A stretch of 64,000 bases of DNA from positions 1 to 64,000 of the forward strand of contig JAZLKM010000048.1 in assembly GCA_045597645.1 (NCBI GenBank), read 5' to 3'. Of this stretch, positions 25,851-35,238 are shown in pieces. The translations under genes were made by a program, and so were the position numbers. Source of the DNA: JAKSSE01 sp045597645 (GTDB taxonomy: Bacteria; Bacillota; Clostridia; Lachnospirales; Lachnospiraceae). Under the pieces are notes generated by a model. It made no database searches and was not told where the DNA came from. It saw nothing but the letters and a program-made list of their open reading frames with translations. The first letter of the stretch is position 1; the number at the start of each line of letters is the position of its first letter.

Positions 25851-26787
25851 CATTTGTCCACGCAATTGCATAGTAGATAGAAAAACAGAGCGAGGTTTTT
25901 GCCATGAGCACGACGTGATTCGTGCGGCAAGGGCCTCGCTTCATATGTGGGAAGAGCCCTGCATTTCAGGGAGCAAAGGCTCTGGAACGGTATTTTTTAC
26001 GGGGTGCAATCTAAGATGCGTATTTTGTCAAAATAGCGTGATTGCCGGGGGCGAGATAGGGAAGGAGATTTCTCATGATAGGTTAGCAGAGGTCTTCTTT
26101 GAGCTAAAGGAGCAGGGCGCAAATAATATTAATTTGGTTACTCCTACGCATTTTGTTCCACAAATAAAGAGAGCTATAGAGCAGGCAAAAGAGCGCAATA
26201 TAGGAGTACCTTTTGTTTATAACTGTGGTGGATATGAATCTGTTGATATGTTAAAGCAGCTGGAAGGTCTTGTAGATATTTATTTACCAGACTTTAAATA
26301 TATGAATAATCATTTGGCGAAGAGATATTCAAGTGCTCCAGATTATCCAAAGGTAGCAAAAGAGGCTTTAGCTGAAATGTATAGACAAGTGGGCCAGGCG
26401 CAGTTTACAGATGAAAGAACAAAAACACAATTGATAGATGTTGAAACTTATCAGTCATTGGCAGAAAGCGGTGAAGAATATGTAATGACAAGAGGCGTAA
26501 TTGTAAGGCATCTTATCCTTCCGGGATGCACAGATGATAGCTGCGATGTCATAAAGTATTTGCTAGACACTTACGGCGATAATATTTTTATCAGCATTAT
26601 GAGTCAATATACTCCTATGCCGGGGATTGGAGATAAATACCCGGAGTTAGATAGAGCTTTGTCGACACAGGAGTATGAAAGTGTTGTTGACTTTGCTATA
26701 GCACATGGAATAGAAAACGGCTTCATCCAGGAAGGAGAAGCCGCAAAAGATAGTTTTATTCCTATTTTTGATTGTCGAGGGATTTAG
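25834..26787 (+). CDS. PflA-like radical SAM protein (COG1313/PflX type)
   Basis: ATG 25834 (or the adjacent GTG 25831) lies inside the HIT gene; the product has about 317 residues. The N-terminal CNICPRNC and GFCHE carry extra cysteines, followed by the radical SAM CX3CX2C motif CNLRCVFC (near residue 60). LVTPTHFVPQI and VYNCGGYES are typical of the PflX group, annotated as pyruvate formate-lyase activator-like; the true target is unknown. Its stop overlaps the end of convergent murG by 4 nt. Confidence 0.86.
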   Translation: MSLRCNICPRNCIVDRKTERGFCHEHDVIRAARASLHMWEEPCISGSKGSGTVFFTGCNLRCVFCQNSVIAGGEIGKEISHDRLAEVFFELKEQGANNINLVTPTHFVPQIKRAIEQAKERNIGVPFVYNCGGYESVDMLKQLEGLVDIYLPDFKYMNNHLAKRYSSAPDYPKVAKEALAEMYRQVGQAQFTDERTKTQLIDVETYQSLAESGEEYVMTRGVIVRHLILPGCTDDSCDVIKYLLDTYGDNIFISIMSQYTPMPGIGDKYPELDRALSTQEYESVVDFAIAHGIENGFIQEGEAAKDSFIPIFDCRGI

Positions 26788-27854
26788 CTTTTTGCTACTA
26801 CGCTTTCTATGATATCTACTATTTTTGAAGCTGCATCTAGAGTTGCGCTTCCAGCCATTGTAGCAATGAACATATCTTTGTTTTTCATCAGTTCATGAAT
26901 GTTGCTTACAAGAGTATCTACTGTGAGGTCAGACTCTTGCAAAACCATAGAGTAGCCTTGATCCTTAAAGGATGCGGCATTGAGTATTTGGTCTCCTCGG
27001 CTTGACTCAGCTGGAAGAGGAATTAGCAGGTTGGGCTTGCTTAACGCTAGAAATTCACAAATAGAGTTGGCTCCAGCGCGAGAAACCAGGGCATCAGCCA
27101 AAGCAAACAGATGAGGAAGCTCTTCTTTTGCGTGTCCCATTTGGTGATAGCCTTCTATGCCATACATTGATTTGTCGATATTCTTATCACCGCATAAATG
27201 TATAACATTGTATTCAGGGAGTAGAGTTGGCAATGCTTCACGAAGTACATTATTGATAGCGACTGCACCCAAACTTCCGCCCATAGCCATAACCACAGGT
27301 TTATCATCCTTGAATCCACAGATTCGCTTACCTTCATCAGAGTCACCATGAAGGAGAGCCTCGCGAATCGGTGATCCCGTAAGAACAGCTTTTCCATCTG
27401 GTAGTTTTGAGACAGTTTCAGGAAAATTGCAGCAGACTTTGGTCGCTGATGGAAGAGCAATTTTATTGGCGAGCCCCGGTGTCATATCCGACTCGTGTAT
27501 TATGACAGGGATATGAGCTCGTTTGGCTGCCAGCACGACGGGAACCGTTACAAATCCACCTTTAGAAAAAACAACATCAGGCTTAATAGAACGCATTAAA
27601 TTCACAGCTTCGCGGTATCCTTTTATTACACGGAATGGATCTGAAAAGTTTTTTATATCAAGATACCGTCTGAGCTTTCCTGATGATATCCCATAATAAG
27701 GAATGTTGTGGCTTTCAATGAGCCCCTTTTCCATACCGTTGTAGGAGCCGATATATGATATATCATAGCCTGCTTCTTGCAGGAGCGGAATAAGCGCTAT
27801 ATTAGGAGTGACGTGTCCGGCTGTACCACCGCCGGTAAGAATTATTTTTTTCAT
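26784..27854 (-). CDS. murG: MurG: lipid II-forming GlcNAc transferase
   Basis: The 356-residue peripheral membrane enzyme adds GlcNAc to undecaprenyl-PP-MurNAc-pentapeptide to make lipid II. It is full length, with the glycine-rich loop TGGGTAGHVTPN, SKGGFVTVPVV, HESDMTPGLANK, the second G-loop MGGSLGA and LVSRAGANSICEFLALSKP. ATG at 27854 with GGAGGC upstream is preferred over the longer frame. It stands alone here, away from a dcw cluster. Confidence 0.97.
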   Translation of the reverse strand: MKKIILTGGGTAGHVTPNIALIPLLQEAGYDISYIGSYNGMEKGLIESHNIPYYGISSGKLRRYLDIKNFSDPFRVIKGYREAVNLMRSIKPDVVFSKGGFVTVPVVLAAKRAHIPVIIHESDMTPGLANKIALPSATKVCCNFPETVSKLPDGKAVLTGSPIREALLHGDSDEGKRICGFKDDKPVVMAMGGSLGAVAINNVLREALPTLLPEYNVIHLCGDKNIDKSMYGIEGYHQMGHAKEELPHLFALADALVSRAGANSICEFLALSKPNLLIPLPAESSRGDQILNAASFKDQGYSMVLQESDLTVDTLVSNIHELMKNKDMFIATMAGSATLDAASKIVDIIESVVAKS

Positions 27855-27962
27855 AGAGCCTCCTTTAAAATGCACTGTTAATTGTATCATAGCAGCTTTT
27901 TCTTGCGCAATAAATCTTGGTTTGATAAGATTTGAAAAACATCCATTATAGGAGGTGATTTT

Positions 27963-28709
27963 TTGAAGATAGAGAAAATGAGTGATAATCAGATAAGATG
28001 TACGCTGGATGCAGAGGATTTGGAACTCCGTCGGCTGGACCTATCTTCTCTGACCTATGGATCTTTGCAAGCTCAGAACCTTTTAAAAGAGGTGATGGAA
28101 ACAGCAGCAAAGGAGGTAGGATTTACTGCAAATGATCAGCCACTAGTTGTTGAAGCGGTGCCTATTTCAAATAATGAGCTTGAGGTAGTAATAACGAGAG
28201 TGGAGTATCCGGAGGAGTTAGATACCCGGTTCTCAAGGTTTACACCTGCAAATCCTGAGGACATGGCAGATGAATATGATGAAATAGTAGAGTCAACTCC
28301 AGAGCAGACCAAGCCAGACTTGATGGCTAGGTTGGCAGATGCTGTTAATGAGGCGAAAAAAGAGCAGAATGGAGAAGAGGAAAGCACTACAGTAGAGACA
28401 ACCGACAGTGGTAGAGATAAAATTCGTATTTATGCGTTCCAAAATATGGAGAAGGTAATAGCGCTGTCCAAAGTGATTCGAGCAGATTTCCAAGGAGCAT
28501 CTGAACTGTATAAGAATGTAAAGACAGGAGAGTATGTGATGCTATTTGCAGGCGGTGTGCATACGGCTTCAGAGTTCAAAGCGATTTGTGAGACTGTATC
28601 AGAGTATGGGTCAAAATATAAGCGGGGAAATGATGCTGACAGATATATAAGGGAGCATTATACTCCAGTTATTAAAGAATTTGCTGTGGAGCATTTGGCT
28701 ATGATATGA
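27963..28709 (+). CDS. mecA: MecA-type adaptor protein
   Basis: The 248-residue protein starts at TTG behind AGGAGGTG. MKIEKMSDNQIRCTL is the conserved MecA N-terminus that binds substrates; the middle (about 95-145) is acidic and variable; the C-terminal domain (about 155-248) begins with IRIYAFQNMEKVIALSKV and would bind ClpC. In Bacillus MecA targets regulators such as ComK to ClpCP; the target here is not evident. Confidence 0.92.
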   Translation: MKIEKMSDNQIRCTLDAEDLELRRLDLSSLTYGSLQAQNLLKEVMETAAKEVGFTANDQPLVVEAVPISNNELEVVITRVEYPEELDTRFSRFTPANPEDMADEYDEIVESTPEQTKPDLMARLADAVNEAKKEQNGEEESTTVETTDSGRDKIRIYAFQNMEKVIALSKVIRADFQGASELYKNVKTGEYVMLFAGGVHTASEFKAICETVSEYGSKYKRGNDADRYIREHYTPVIKEFAVEHLAMI

Positions 28710-28738
28710 AAAATCGGTCCCGAGGGACCGATTTTTTA
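28709..28738 (+). terminator. terminator after mecA
   Basis: AAAATCGGTCCC and GGGACCGATTTT form a strong stem with a 2-nt (GA) core and symmetrical A/T flanks, so it can act on both strands between convergent mecA and the DUF1858 gene. Confidence 0.9.
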
Positions 28739-28942
28739 TTTCTCTCTAGATAGAAAAGTGTTGATTTTATCTACGAGCTCGTCAGGATTGTAGCCATGCA
28801 CCATAGCGGCTTCGGCTATGGTCTCCATCTGTGAAGATGGACATCCGAGGCAATGCATTCCAATCTCGAGAAGAATTGGAGCAACCTCAGCATCAATCTG
28901 AAGAAGCTCACCTATCATGGTATCTTTACTTACCTGTGCCAT
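28736..28942 (-). CDS. DUF1858 small redox-type protein
   Basis: The 68-residue protein is a full-length DUF1858 (TIGR03980-like) domain: [38 protein letters not shown]. The CLGC pair could form a redox disulfide or metal site; similar domains precede hybrid-cluster and ScdA/YtfE proteins. An AGGAGGTC ribosome site lies upstream. No such partner gene is adjacent. Confidence 0.9.
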   Translation of the reverse strand: MAQVSKDTMIGELLQIDAEVAPILLEIGMHCLGCPSSQMETIAEAAMVHGYNPDELVDKINTFLSREK

Positions 28943-29125
28943 AGTTGACCTCCTATTTATTTTCTAGTAGTTCAAATTATAATATGCTTTGTTCTTTTGC
29001 GCAAGGAAACTGGAGCAAGACACAAAATAATTACATTTAAAGACTTGCGTAGATAAAATCTGTGTATTATTATAATTTGAAAGCTAACCACAATGGGTGG
29101 CTAAGACATGAAAGGAGAGAATATC

Positions 29126-29296
29126 ATGGCATATGTAATTTCTGATTCTTGCGTAAGCTGCGGAACCTGCGAGGGCGAGTGCCCAGTAGGCGCAATCTCA
29201 CAGGGAGATTCTCAGTACAACATCGATGCAGACGCATGCGTAAGCTGCGGAACCTGCGCTGGTGCTTGCCCAACTGGAGCAATTGCTGAGGCTTAA
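29126..29296 (+). CDS. 2x[4Fe-4S] ferredoxin
   Basis: The 56-residue protein is a classical clostridial ferredoxin with two CVSCGTC-x3-CP motifs, eight cysteines in all, binding two [4Fe-4S] clusters. ATG 29126 with AAAGGAGA upstream fits best. Codons are strongly biased (e.g. TGCGTAAGCTGCGGAACC, repeated in both halves), suggesting very high expression. It has its own AT-rich promoter region and terminator. Confidence 0.97.
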   Translation: MAYVISDSCVSCGTCEGECPVGAISQGDSQYNIDADACVSCGTCAGACPTGAIAEA

Positions 29297-29312
29297 TCGC
29301 TTAATGAAAAAT

Positions 29313-29341
29313 GACCTGCTCGAAAGAGCAGGTCTTTTTTT
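29313..29341 (+). terminator. terminator after ferredoxin
   Basis: GACCTGCTC and GAGCAGGTC form a perfect 9-bp stem closed by a GAAA tetraloop and followed by seven T residues. Confidence 0.96.
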
Positions 29342-29345
29342 GTGA

Positions 29346-29762
29346 CTATAGGTATTGCTTTATTTTTTCAATCATCTCAGCATACTCGGCGTCAGTGAGA
29401 AACTTCTCCTTAGGATTCATAGCAAAAACCCCGCCCCACTCGTATTCATCTGTATACTTTGGCACGAGATGAAAGTGAAGATGATGGCCGGTATCACCAT
29501 AGGCACCATAGTTTACCTTCTGAGGATTGAAAGCTTTGTGGATAGCCTCAGAAACATGATTTATATCTTCGATATAAGCTGCGCGTTCTTCCGCAGTGAG
29601 CTCGGTAATTTCAGAAACATGCTTTTTGTGAGCTACAATAACACGCCCTGGATGGCTTTGCTCTCTGAAAAGGTAAACTTTAGATTCAGATAATTCGCAT
29701 ATTTTGATGCCAAAAGCATCAACTAGAGCACCCTCCATACAATAAGAACAATTTTGATCCAT
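29346..29762 (-). CDS. HIT family protein, second copy
   Basis: The 138-residue protein has the triad HHLHFHLVPKY (near residues 97-107) and a CSYC pair at the N-terminus. REQSHPGRVIVAHKKHVSEI is the conserved central strand-helix. It is a different subfamily from the HIT protein at 25443. GGAGGGG lies before the start. Confidence 0.9.
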   Translation of the reverse strand: MDQNCSYCMEGALVDAFGIKICELSESKVYLFREQSHPGRVIVAHKKHVSEITELTAEERAAYIEDINHVSEAIHKAFNPQKVNYGAYGDTGHHLHFHLVPKYTDEYEWGGVFAMNPKEKFLTDAEYAEMIEKIKQYL

Positions 29763-29920
29763 TTTCCCCTCCTTTATAATATGTGGATATTATATAGAAA
29801 TTATAGTATTTTTGAAGAAGGAGAGAGTAGAAATATTTAGTCATCTTTTGGCATTTGGGGATAATTAATTCGTAAGAATTTGCTAAGAATAAAAAAATTT
29901 AAAAATTTTTAAAAAAGTGC

Positions 29921-29949
29921 TTGCATTATAAAAATTGCTGCTATATAAT
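29921..29949 (+). promoter_or_regulatory. promoter for tRNA-Lys
   Basis: TTGCAT and a perfect TATAAT are separated by 17 nt, with A/T tracts just upstream that could act as an UP element. tRNA-Lys starts 14 nt downstream of the -10 box. The rest of 29763-29920 shows only AT-rich sequence. Confidence 0.85.
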
Positions 29950-29962
29950 AGCCTTCGTTGAC

Positions 29963-30035
29963 GCGCCTCTAGCTCAGCTGGCAGAGCACCTGACTCTTAA
30001 TCAGGGTGTCCAGGGTTCGAACCCCTGGAGGCGCA
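29963..30035 (+). tRNA. tRNA-Lys (CTT)
   Basis: Acceptor GCGCCTC pairs with GAGGCGC; the anticodon loop is CTCTTAA (CTT); the T-loop is TTCGAAC; the discriminator is A. Confidence 0.97.
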
Positions 30036-30040
30036 CTTGG

Positions 30041-30082
30041 AAGCTGTAGGCCTTTGAAGATCAAGGGTTTGCGGCTTTTTTC
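30041..30082 (+). terminator. probable terminator after tRNA-Lys
   Basis: AAGCTG pairs with CGGCTT, and inside it CCTT pairs with AAGG; a T-rich run follows. It would end the tRNA transcript before the gene at 30109. Confidence 0.6.
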
Positions 30083-30108
30083 TTTATATATTCTCAAAAG
30101 GTGGGTTT

Positions 30109-31995
30109 ATGAAAAAATATTGGAAATATCTAGTATTTCAAGTATGCATGAGTGTCCTTCTCGTTTTTGTGCTGAGGACAGCAGTTGATGAGAGAGGAGG
30201 CCTGTCTGATAATAGCGATTATATGGACAGCCTTTGGACATATACCGAGATATCTCCAGAATCTCCATTTTTCCAGAACGTTCAATTAGATAAAGACAAG
30301 CTTAAAGCTGTGGAAGTGTTTGTGGGACCTGATATGGGAGGCAAGACACTTACTATAAGTGTGTTTGCTGGTGACAAAATGATTTCTCAAGGTTCAACAC
30401 TGACAATGAACACTTTGTACGATCAGTGGTACCGAGTGGTTCTCAATGATGAACTGAAAAAAATAGGAGATCAGAATCTTACTTTAGCTATTTCATGTAA
30501 TGAGCAATTGAATCTCGTACAAGTAGCGCAGACTAGAAATCTGACTAATGAAGAGAATAATGTAGGAACTGTACTGTTTTATGATTATAAGAACGAAAAT
30601 AGATTCATATTAGTGGCTTCTATGATAGCCATTCTATTGTGGCTGGCCATCTCTACAATACTCTACATATTGAGGCAGCGATTAAAGATACATCACCTTT
30701 TTATAATGCTATATTGCCTGATGGGGCTAATGTACTTGATTTTAGTCCCAATGTCTGGTGTGGCTGACGAACCTCATCACTTCTTTAGGATATATGAGAT
30801 AAGTGAAGGGAATTTTGTGTCTTCTTTAAACGAATTGGGTGAAGCAGGTGATTTTCTCCCTGCAAATATTGAGGAAGGAATGACACAAAGAAGCACAACC
30901 TATGCTGAGGAAAGAGAAGCGTTTTCTATAGAGCGAAGTACAGAACGAGCATTTTTCGAGTTTGAAAATACTACATTATATTCTCCGATTAGCTATCTTC
31001 CACAAGTGATAGGTGTTGTAGTTGGTAAAATGTTTACAAAAAGATTGTTCCTCATAGCATACTTTGGAAGATGCTTTGCGTTTGCGACCATAGGGTGGCT
31101 TTTATATATGTCAGTTAAATATATTCCCGTTGGAAAAGAGGTGCTGATGGCAACGGCATTGCTACCAATTAACCTACAGGAATGCATGTCGCTGGCTGCA
31201 GATGGGCTGGCCTTTGCAGTTGTTACTGCAATGATTTCATATGTTTTGTACCTAAGATACACATATAGAAATCAAATAGGAGTGAAACAATTATCCATAT
31301 TGATTGCGCTGGCTGTAATGGTTGCATCATGTAAAATAGTGTACTTGCCTGTATGTCTAATCGTATTCCTTGTGCCAAAGGAAAAATTTGGCTCAAAGGC
31401 TTCATTCGTATGGAAAAGCATGTTAGTGTGCATTGTCGCAGGTATAGTATCATTGATGTGGCTGATTATATGCAGGAAGTTTTTGCCAGGTGGAGATGTG
31501 GTAAACAGTGGTACACAAACATGGCTAATAATGCAAAATCCTTTTAATTACTTGGCCGTGATAGCTAGAACATATGCAAAATATGCAGTCGTGCAGTTTC
31601 AACAGTTATTTAGCGGAGCTATGGGGTATATGGACATTCCTTGCGGAAATGATGTTGTATTATTAACAGCAGGGACATACATATATATTTTGGCACAGTC
31701 GAAAATTACAATTTGCGATGAGAAGTGGAATCTTCTACGAATTATGATGGGATTCATCTCACTATGTGTAATTATGTTAACCTTAACCAGTTTGTATCTG
31801 CAGTGGACACCTGTAGGAACCGCATGGATAGCTGGTACGCAGGGAAGATACTATATACCGATACTATTGCCAATGGTAATGGCGCTAAAAAAACCAACTA
31901 CTCAGGAAAATGAGAAGCTGGTATATGAATGGCCAATGATGATAATTGTTAATGTTATGGCACTAGCTACTATGGTAACTTGGTATATATTCTAA
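30109..31995 (+). CDS. DUF2142-type polytopic membrane protein
   Basis: The 628-residue protein has an N-terminal helix, an extracellular beta-rich domain of about 140 residues, then about ten transmembrane helices. GVADEPHHFFRIYEIS after the second helix is the characteristic motif of DUF2142 (acidic-histidine, glycosyltransferase-C-like), and TTLYSPISYLPQVIG is a second conserved block. Family members are suspected lipid-linked sugar transferases or polysaccharide modifiers. The convergent rsmF gene overlaps its end by 4 nt. Confidence 0.8.
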   Translation: MKKYWKYLVFQVCMSVLLVFVLRTAVDERGGLSDNSDYMDSLWTYTEISPESPFFQNVQLDKDKLKAVEVFVGPDMGGKTLTISVFAGDKMISQGSTLTMNTLYDQWYRVVLNDELKKIGDQNLTLAISCNEQLNLVQVAQTRNLTNEENNVGTVLFYDYKNENRFILVASMIAILLWLAISTILYILRQRLKIHHLFIMLYCLMGLMYLILVPMSGVADEPHHFFRIYEISEGNFVSSLNELGEAGDFLPANIEEGMTQRSTTYAEEREAFSIERSTERAFFEFENTTLYSPISYLPQVIGVVVGKMFTKRLFLIAYFGRCFAFATIGWLLYMSVKYIPVGKEVLMATALLPINLQECMSLAADGLAFAVVTAMISYVLYLRYTYRNQIGVKQLSILIALAVMVASCKIVYLPVCLIVFLVPKEKFGSKASFVWKSMLVCIVAGIVSLMWLIICRKFLPGGDVVNSGTQTWLIMQNPFNYLAVIARTYAKYAVVQFQQLFSGAMGYMDIPCGNDVVLLTAGTYIYILAQSKITICDEKWNLLRIMMGFISLCVIMLTLTSLYLQWTPVGTAWIAGTQGRYYIPILLPMVMALKKPTTQENEKLVYEWPMMIIVNVMALATMVTWYIF

Positions 31996-33293
31996 TAGTT
32001 TATGCGAAGGCCCTTCGGGTAGTGATTTTTTAGTAAGCCGCCAGAGACCTTACCCCAGCCTATTGAATAGCCGTCCACGGTGACAAGAGTCCAGCCGTTT
32101 TTGCCATCACATGGCAATGCTTGACCGTTTAGGTAAGCGCGTACTTCTGAGGAATCGGATGGTAGGTCCAAAGAATTGGCAACTTCAGATGGCTTAAGTG
32201 CGAGAGCAAGGGCATGTGAGGGCTCAAAGCGATCTTTTTTCTGAGTGCCAAGATGCAACCCAGGCCTAAGCACCTTAAGACCTTTTATATCCAGAACTCC
32301 TTCTGGAAGATAATATAGTTGATCACCAAACAATAAGAAATCCTGTCGGTCATCAAGCTGAAGGCCTGGCAGGTTTTCTTTTGCAAATGAAATGAAACCG
32401 GAATATTCAGCCTTTTTTGCGGTGTTCACATATTTTCTTTTGCCACTATAAGTGTCAGAACTCTCTTTTTTCTGTAATAACGCAACATAGTGCCCTTCGC
32501 CTTTTACCTTGTGCGGCCACAAGCGCTGCTCTTGGAGCATAGAAAAATCCGGGTGTCTTGCAATAAAATTCTTTATACATTCCTCATCCTCAAGGGAGGA
32601 AAAGGTACAGGTTGAATAGACTATTTTTCCGCCAGGTCGAAGCATCTTTGCTGCCTCATCTAGAATCTCGGCTTGTCTTGTAGCACACATTTCAACACTT
32701 TGAGGCGACCACTCATTTACAGCGTCTGGATTTTTACGAAACATACCTTCTCCAGAACACGGCGCATCTACCAGGATTTTGTCGAAATAGCACTCGAATC
32801 TGCCCGAGAGATCTTGGGGATATGCGTTTACAACAAGGGCGTTTTTTACCCCTAGTCGTTCTATGTTTTCAGATAGAATTTTCGCTCTACTTGGAATAGG
32901 CTCGTTTGCAACCAAAAGACCTTGACCTAGAAGCTTTCCTGCTAACTGAGTGCTTTTGCCACCAGGGGCAGCGCACAGATCTAATACATAATCTCCAGGC
33001 ACGGGGTCTAACAACTCAGCAGGTAACATGGCCGAAGCATCCTGAATGTAGTACAAACCGGCCTCATGGAAAGGATGCTTACCAGGGGTATCATGTTCCT
33101 CATAGTAGAAGCCAGTAGGACACCATTCTACAGGAGCGAGATGCCAGTCGGTATTAAGAGTGCCAGTCAGTATTTTCAATGGGTTTAATCTGAGAGCATA
33201 AATTTTGCCATCATTATATGAATCAAGGAAGGCATCATATTCACTGCCTAGCATATTTTTCATTTCTTCTAGAAACGCTTCGGGAAGTATCAT
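31992..33293 (-). CDS. rsmF: RsmF-like rRNA (cytosine-C5) methyltransferase
   Basis: The 433-residue protein is of the NOL1/NOP2/Sun family. The SAM-binding motif is LDLCAAPGGKSTQLA, and the two catalytic cysteines lie in DAPCSGEGMFRK and YSTCTFSSLEDE. The C-terminal 140 residues form the RsmF-specific and PUA-like region. ATG 33293 is favoured by AGGTGA 4-5 nt upstream. It lies 8 nt behind trmB, with which it is probably co-transcribed. Confidence 0.92.
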   Translation of the reverse strand: MILPEAFLEEMKNMLGSEYDAFLDSYNDGKIYALRLNPLKILTGTLNTDWHLAPVEWCPTGFYYEEHDTPGKHPFHEAGLYYIQDASAMLPAELLDPVPGDYVLDLCAAPGGKSTQLAGKLLGQGLLVANEPIPSRAKILSENIERLGVKNALVVNAYPQDLSGRFECYFDKILVDAPCSGEGMFRKNPDAVNEWSPQSVEMCATRQAEILDEAAKMLRPGGKIVYSTCTFSSLEDEECIKNFIARHPDFSMLQEQRLWPHKVKGEGHYVALLQKKESSDTYSGKRKYVNTAKKAEYSGFISFAKENLPGLQLDDRQDFLLFGDQLYYLPEGVLDIKGLKVLRPGLHLGTQKKDRFEPSHALALALKPSEVANSLDLPSDSSEVRAYLNGQALPCDGKNGWTLVTVDGYSIGWGKVSGGLLKNHYPKGLRINY

Positions 33294-33301
33294 CAAATCA
33301 C

Positions 33302-33952
33302 CTACTTATGTAAACTTGCTATCATTCGGTTGATAGGCGTACCATTGGCAGAAAATTTGGCTTCGTATTCAGTCATAACATTACCTTCGGACCTAATGGG
33401 ATCTGCATGTAAATCGTAGCACACGTCATCGAGAGAGAAGCCGTGCTGATTGGATTGCATCTCTTCTACAGAAAAATCAAAAAGACCTCTGTTGTCTGTC
33501 TTAAAGATAAGTTGTCCGTTTGGAGCGAGAATATTTGAGTACATTTTCAAAAATCCATCAGAAGTTAGTCTCCGTTTGGCATGTCTATCCTTGGGCCAAG
33601 GGTCAGAAAAATTGAGATATATGCGAGAAATCTCGCTGTTATCAAAGTATTCTTCTATATAATCGGCCCAAGCGCATACAAAGAAAAGATTAGGGATAGG
33701 ATCACTCTCTAACTTTTGTACTGCCCTATAGATAACGCTATCAGCGCGCTCGATGCCGAGATAGTTTATGTCAGGATTTTGGGCAGCAAGTTGCATTAAG
33801 AATTGCCCTTTGCCTGTGCCGATTTCAAGGTGAATTGGATTTTCGTTATTAAAAAGACTGGTCCATTGCCCTTTGAGTAGGCGGGGATCAGTGATGCAGT
33901 ATGGCGAGGCTTCGATAGCTCCCGCAGCTTGAGGTACATTTCTAAGTCGCAT
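33302..33952 (-). CDS. trmB: TrmB: tRNA (guanine-46-N7) methyltransferase
   Basis: The 216-residue enzyme has LEIGTGKGQFLMQLA (SAM loop), YLGIERADSVIYRAVQ, and the TrmB signature NFSDPWPKDRHAKRRLT, and ends with a conserved TEYEAKFSANGTPI segment. Length is typical of Gram-positive TrmB. Confidence 0.97.
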   Translation of the reverse strand: MRLRNVPQAAGAIEASPYCITDPRLLKGQWTSLFNNENPIHLEIGTGKGQFLMQLAAQNPDINYLGIERADSVIYRAVQKLESDPIPNLFFVCAWADYIEEYFDNSEISRIYLNFSDPWPKDRHAKRRLTSDGFLKMYSNILAPNGQLIFKTDNRGLFDFSVEEMQSNQHGFSLDDVCYDLHADPIRSEGNVMTEYEAKFSANGTPINRMIASLHK

Positions 33953-34036
33953 TTTGGTACTCCTATATACAAATAATCATTCAGATTATAGCAAAAATTA
34001 GTTTAATAAGATATAGTAGGAACTGGAGGTTTGGAT

Positions 34037-34987
34037 ATGAAAAAAGTATCGATAATAGTACCTGCTTACAATGAAGAGCCTTGTCTTGAAATTTTTGATG
34101 AGACAATGAATGGCGTAATATGTGAATTGCCAGAATATGAGTTTGAAATAATTTATGTAGATGATGGTTCCAAAGATGGAACACACAGAGTGATAAAAGA
34201 GCTTTCTGAAAAGAGAGAATATGTGCGATTTATATCGTTTTCAAGAAATTTTGGGAAAGAGGCGGCTATGTATGCCGGTTTTAAGAATGCAACGGGAGAT
34301 TATGTTGCAGTAATGGATGCAGATTTGCAGGATCCGCCGACACTTTTGCCCGAAATGCTCAAGATTCTTGAGAGCGGAGAATACGACAGCGTTGCCACAA
34401 GACGTGTAACCAGAAAAGGAGAGCCTAAAATACGGTCTTGGTTTGCTCGACGATTTTATAGCTTGATAAATAGAATATCTGAAGCGGATATAGTAGATGG
34501 GGCAAGAGACTACAGGCTTATGAAGCGTGAGATGGTAGATGTTCTTGTAGAAATGGGTGAACGCAACCGATTTTCAAAAGGTCTATTTGGCTGGATTGGA
34601 TTCAGAACATACTGGTATGAGTTTGAGAATGTTGAACGAGTTGCCGGAGAGACAAAGTGGAGCTTTTGGAAGCTTTTTGCTTATGCTATAGATGGAATCA
34701 TTAATTTTTCTCAAGCACCGTTAAAAATAGCATCATGGGCTGGAATATGCTCGACGGTGTTGTCTTTAATAGCCATTATTTTTGTAATCGTAAGAAAAAT
34801 GATATTTGGTGATCCTGTTGCAGGATGGGCATCCACAGTATGTATAATACTATTTGTGGGAGGCATACAGTTGCTATGCCTGGGAATAATAGGGCAGTAT
34901 CTCGGAAAAGCGTACATAGAGACAAAAAAAAGACCGCACTATATTGCATCAGATAGAAGTGACAAAAAAATAAAAAAAATAGGGTAG
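34037..34987 (+). CDS. GT2 glycosyltransferase, GtrB/DPM1-like
   Basis: ATG 34037 with GGAGGT is preferred to the TTG at 34031; the product has 316 residues. An N-terminal GT-A domain has IIVPAYNEEP, YVDDGSKDGT and the DAD motif AVMDADLQDPP; two C-terminal transmembrane helices (near 230-250 and 265-290) follow. Such enzymes load a sugar onto undecaprenyl phosphate for transfer outside the membrane. The DUF2142 protein nearby is a possible partner, by inference only. Confidence 0.92.
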   Translation: MKKVSIIVPAYNEEPCLEIFDETMNGVICELPEYEFEIIYVDDGSKDGTHRVIKELSEKREYVRFISFSRNFGKEAAMYAGFKNATGDYVAVMDADLQDPPTLLPEMLKILESGEYDSVATRRVTRKGEPKIRSWFARRFYSLINRISEADIVDGARDYRLMKREMVDVLVEMGERNRFSKGLFGWIGFRTYWYEFENVERVAGETKWSFWKLFAYAIDGIINFSQAPLKIASWAGICSTVLSLIAIIFVIVRKMIFGDPVAGWASTVCIILFVGGIQLLCLGIIGQYLGKAYIETKKRPHYIASDRSDKKIKKIG

Positions 34988-34993
34988 AAATAC

Positions 34994-35022
34994 TTTACAA
35001 AATTAAAGTGACATAGTATTAT
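34994..35022 (+). promoter_or_regulatory. promoter-like element directly before a terminator
   Basis: TTTACA and TATTAT are separated by 17 nt, but the strong terminator at 35036 begins only about 14 nt further on. Either it is fortuitous or it makes a very short RNA. Confidence 0.4.
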
Positions 35023-35035
35023 CTGAATATGCAAT

Positions 35036-35067
35036 GGCGCATGACCTTAGGGTCGTGCGCCTTTTTT
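35036..35067 (+). terminator. terminator after the GT2 gene
   Basis: GGCGCATGACC and GGTCGTGCGCC form an 11-bp stem (one G-U pair) around TTAG, followed by six T residues. Confidence 0.95.
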
Positions 35068-35162
35068 GCTGTTTACCATTATGAGGAATAGGTAATTAGA
35101 AGACAGGCCGACTACTCATAGCTGGTTTTTAAAGAAGAAGATAAAGAGATGATGAGACGTTA

Positions 35163-35184
35163 GGCAGCCAATAGGCTGCCTTTT
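35163..35184 (+). terminator. second terminator-like hairpin
   Basis: GGCAGCC and GGCTGCC form a perfect 7-bp stem around AATA with a T4 tail. It lies about 55 nt before the flavin reductase start, so it may be an attenuator-like element or simply a second terminator. Nothing else is recognised in 35068-35162. Confidence 0.7.
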
Positions 35185-35238
35185 GTCATGCACAAATTGT
35201 ACAAATATAGTATAATGTGAAAATGTTTGGAGGTGCTT

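Noticed and set aside
29055..29076. Definite promoter for the ferredoxin gene
   Set aside because: A TATAAT is present, but the best upstream -35-like TTGCGT has 20-nt spacing, so I do not call it.
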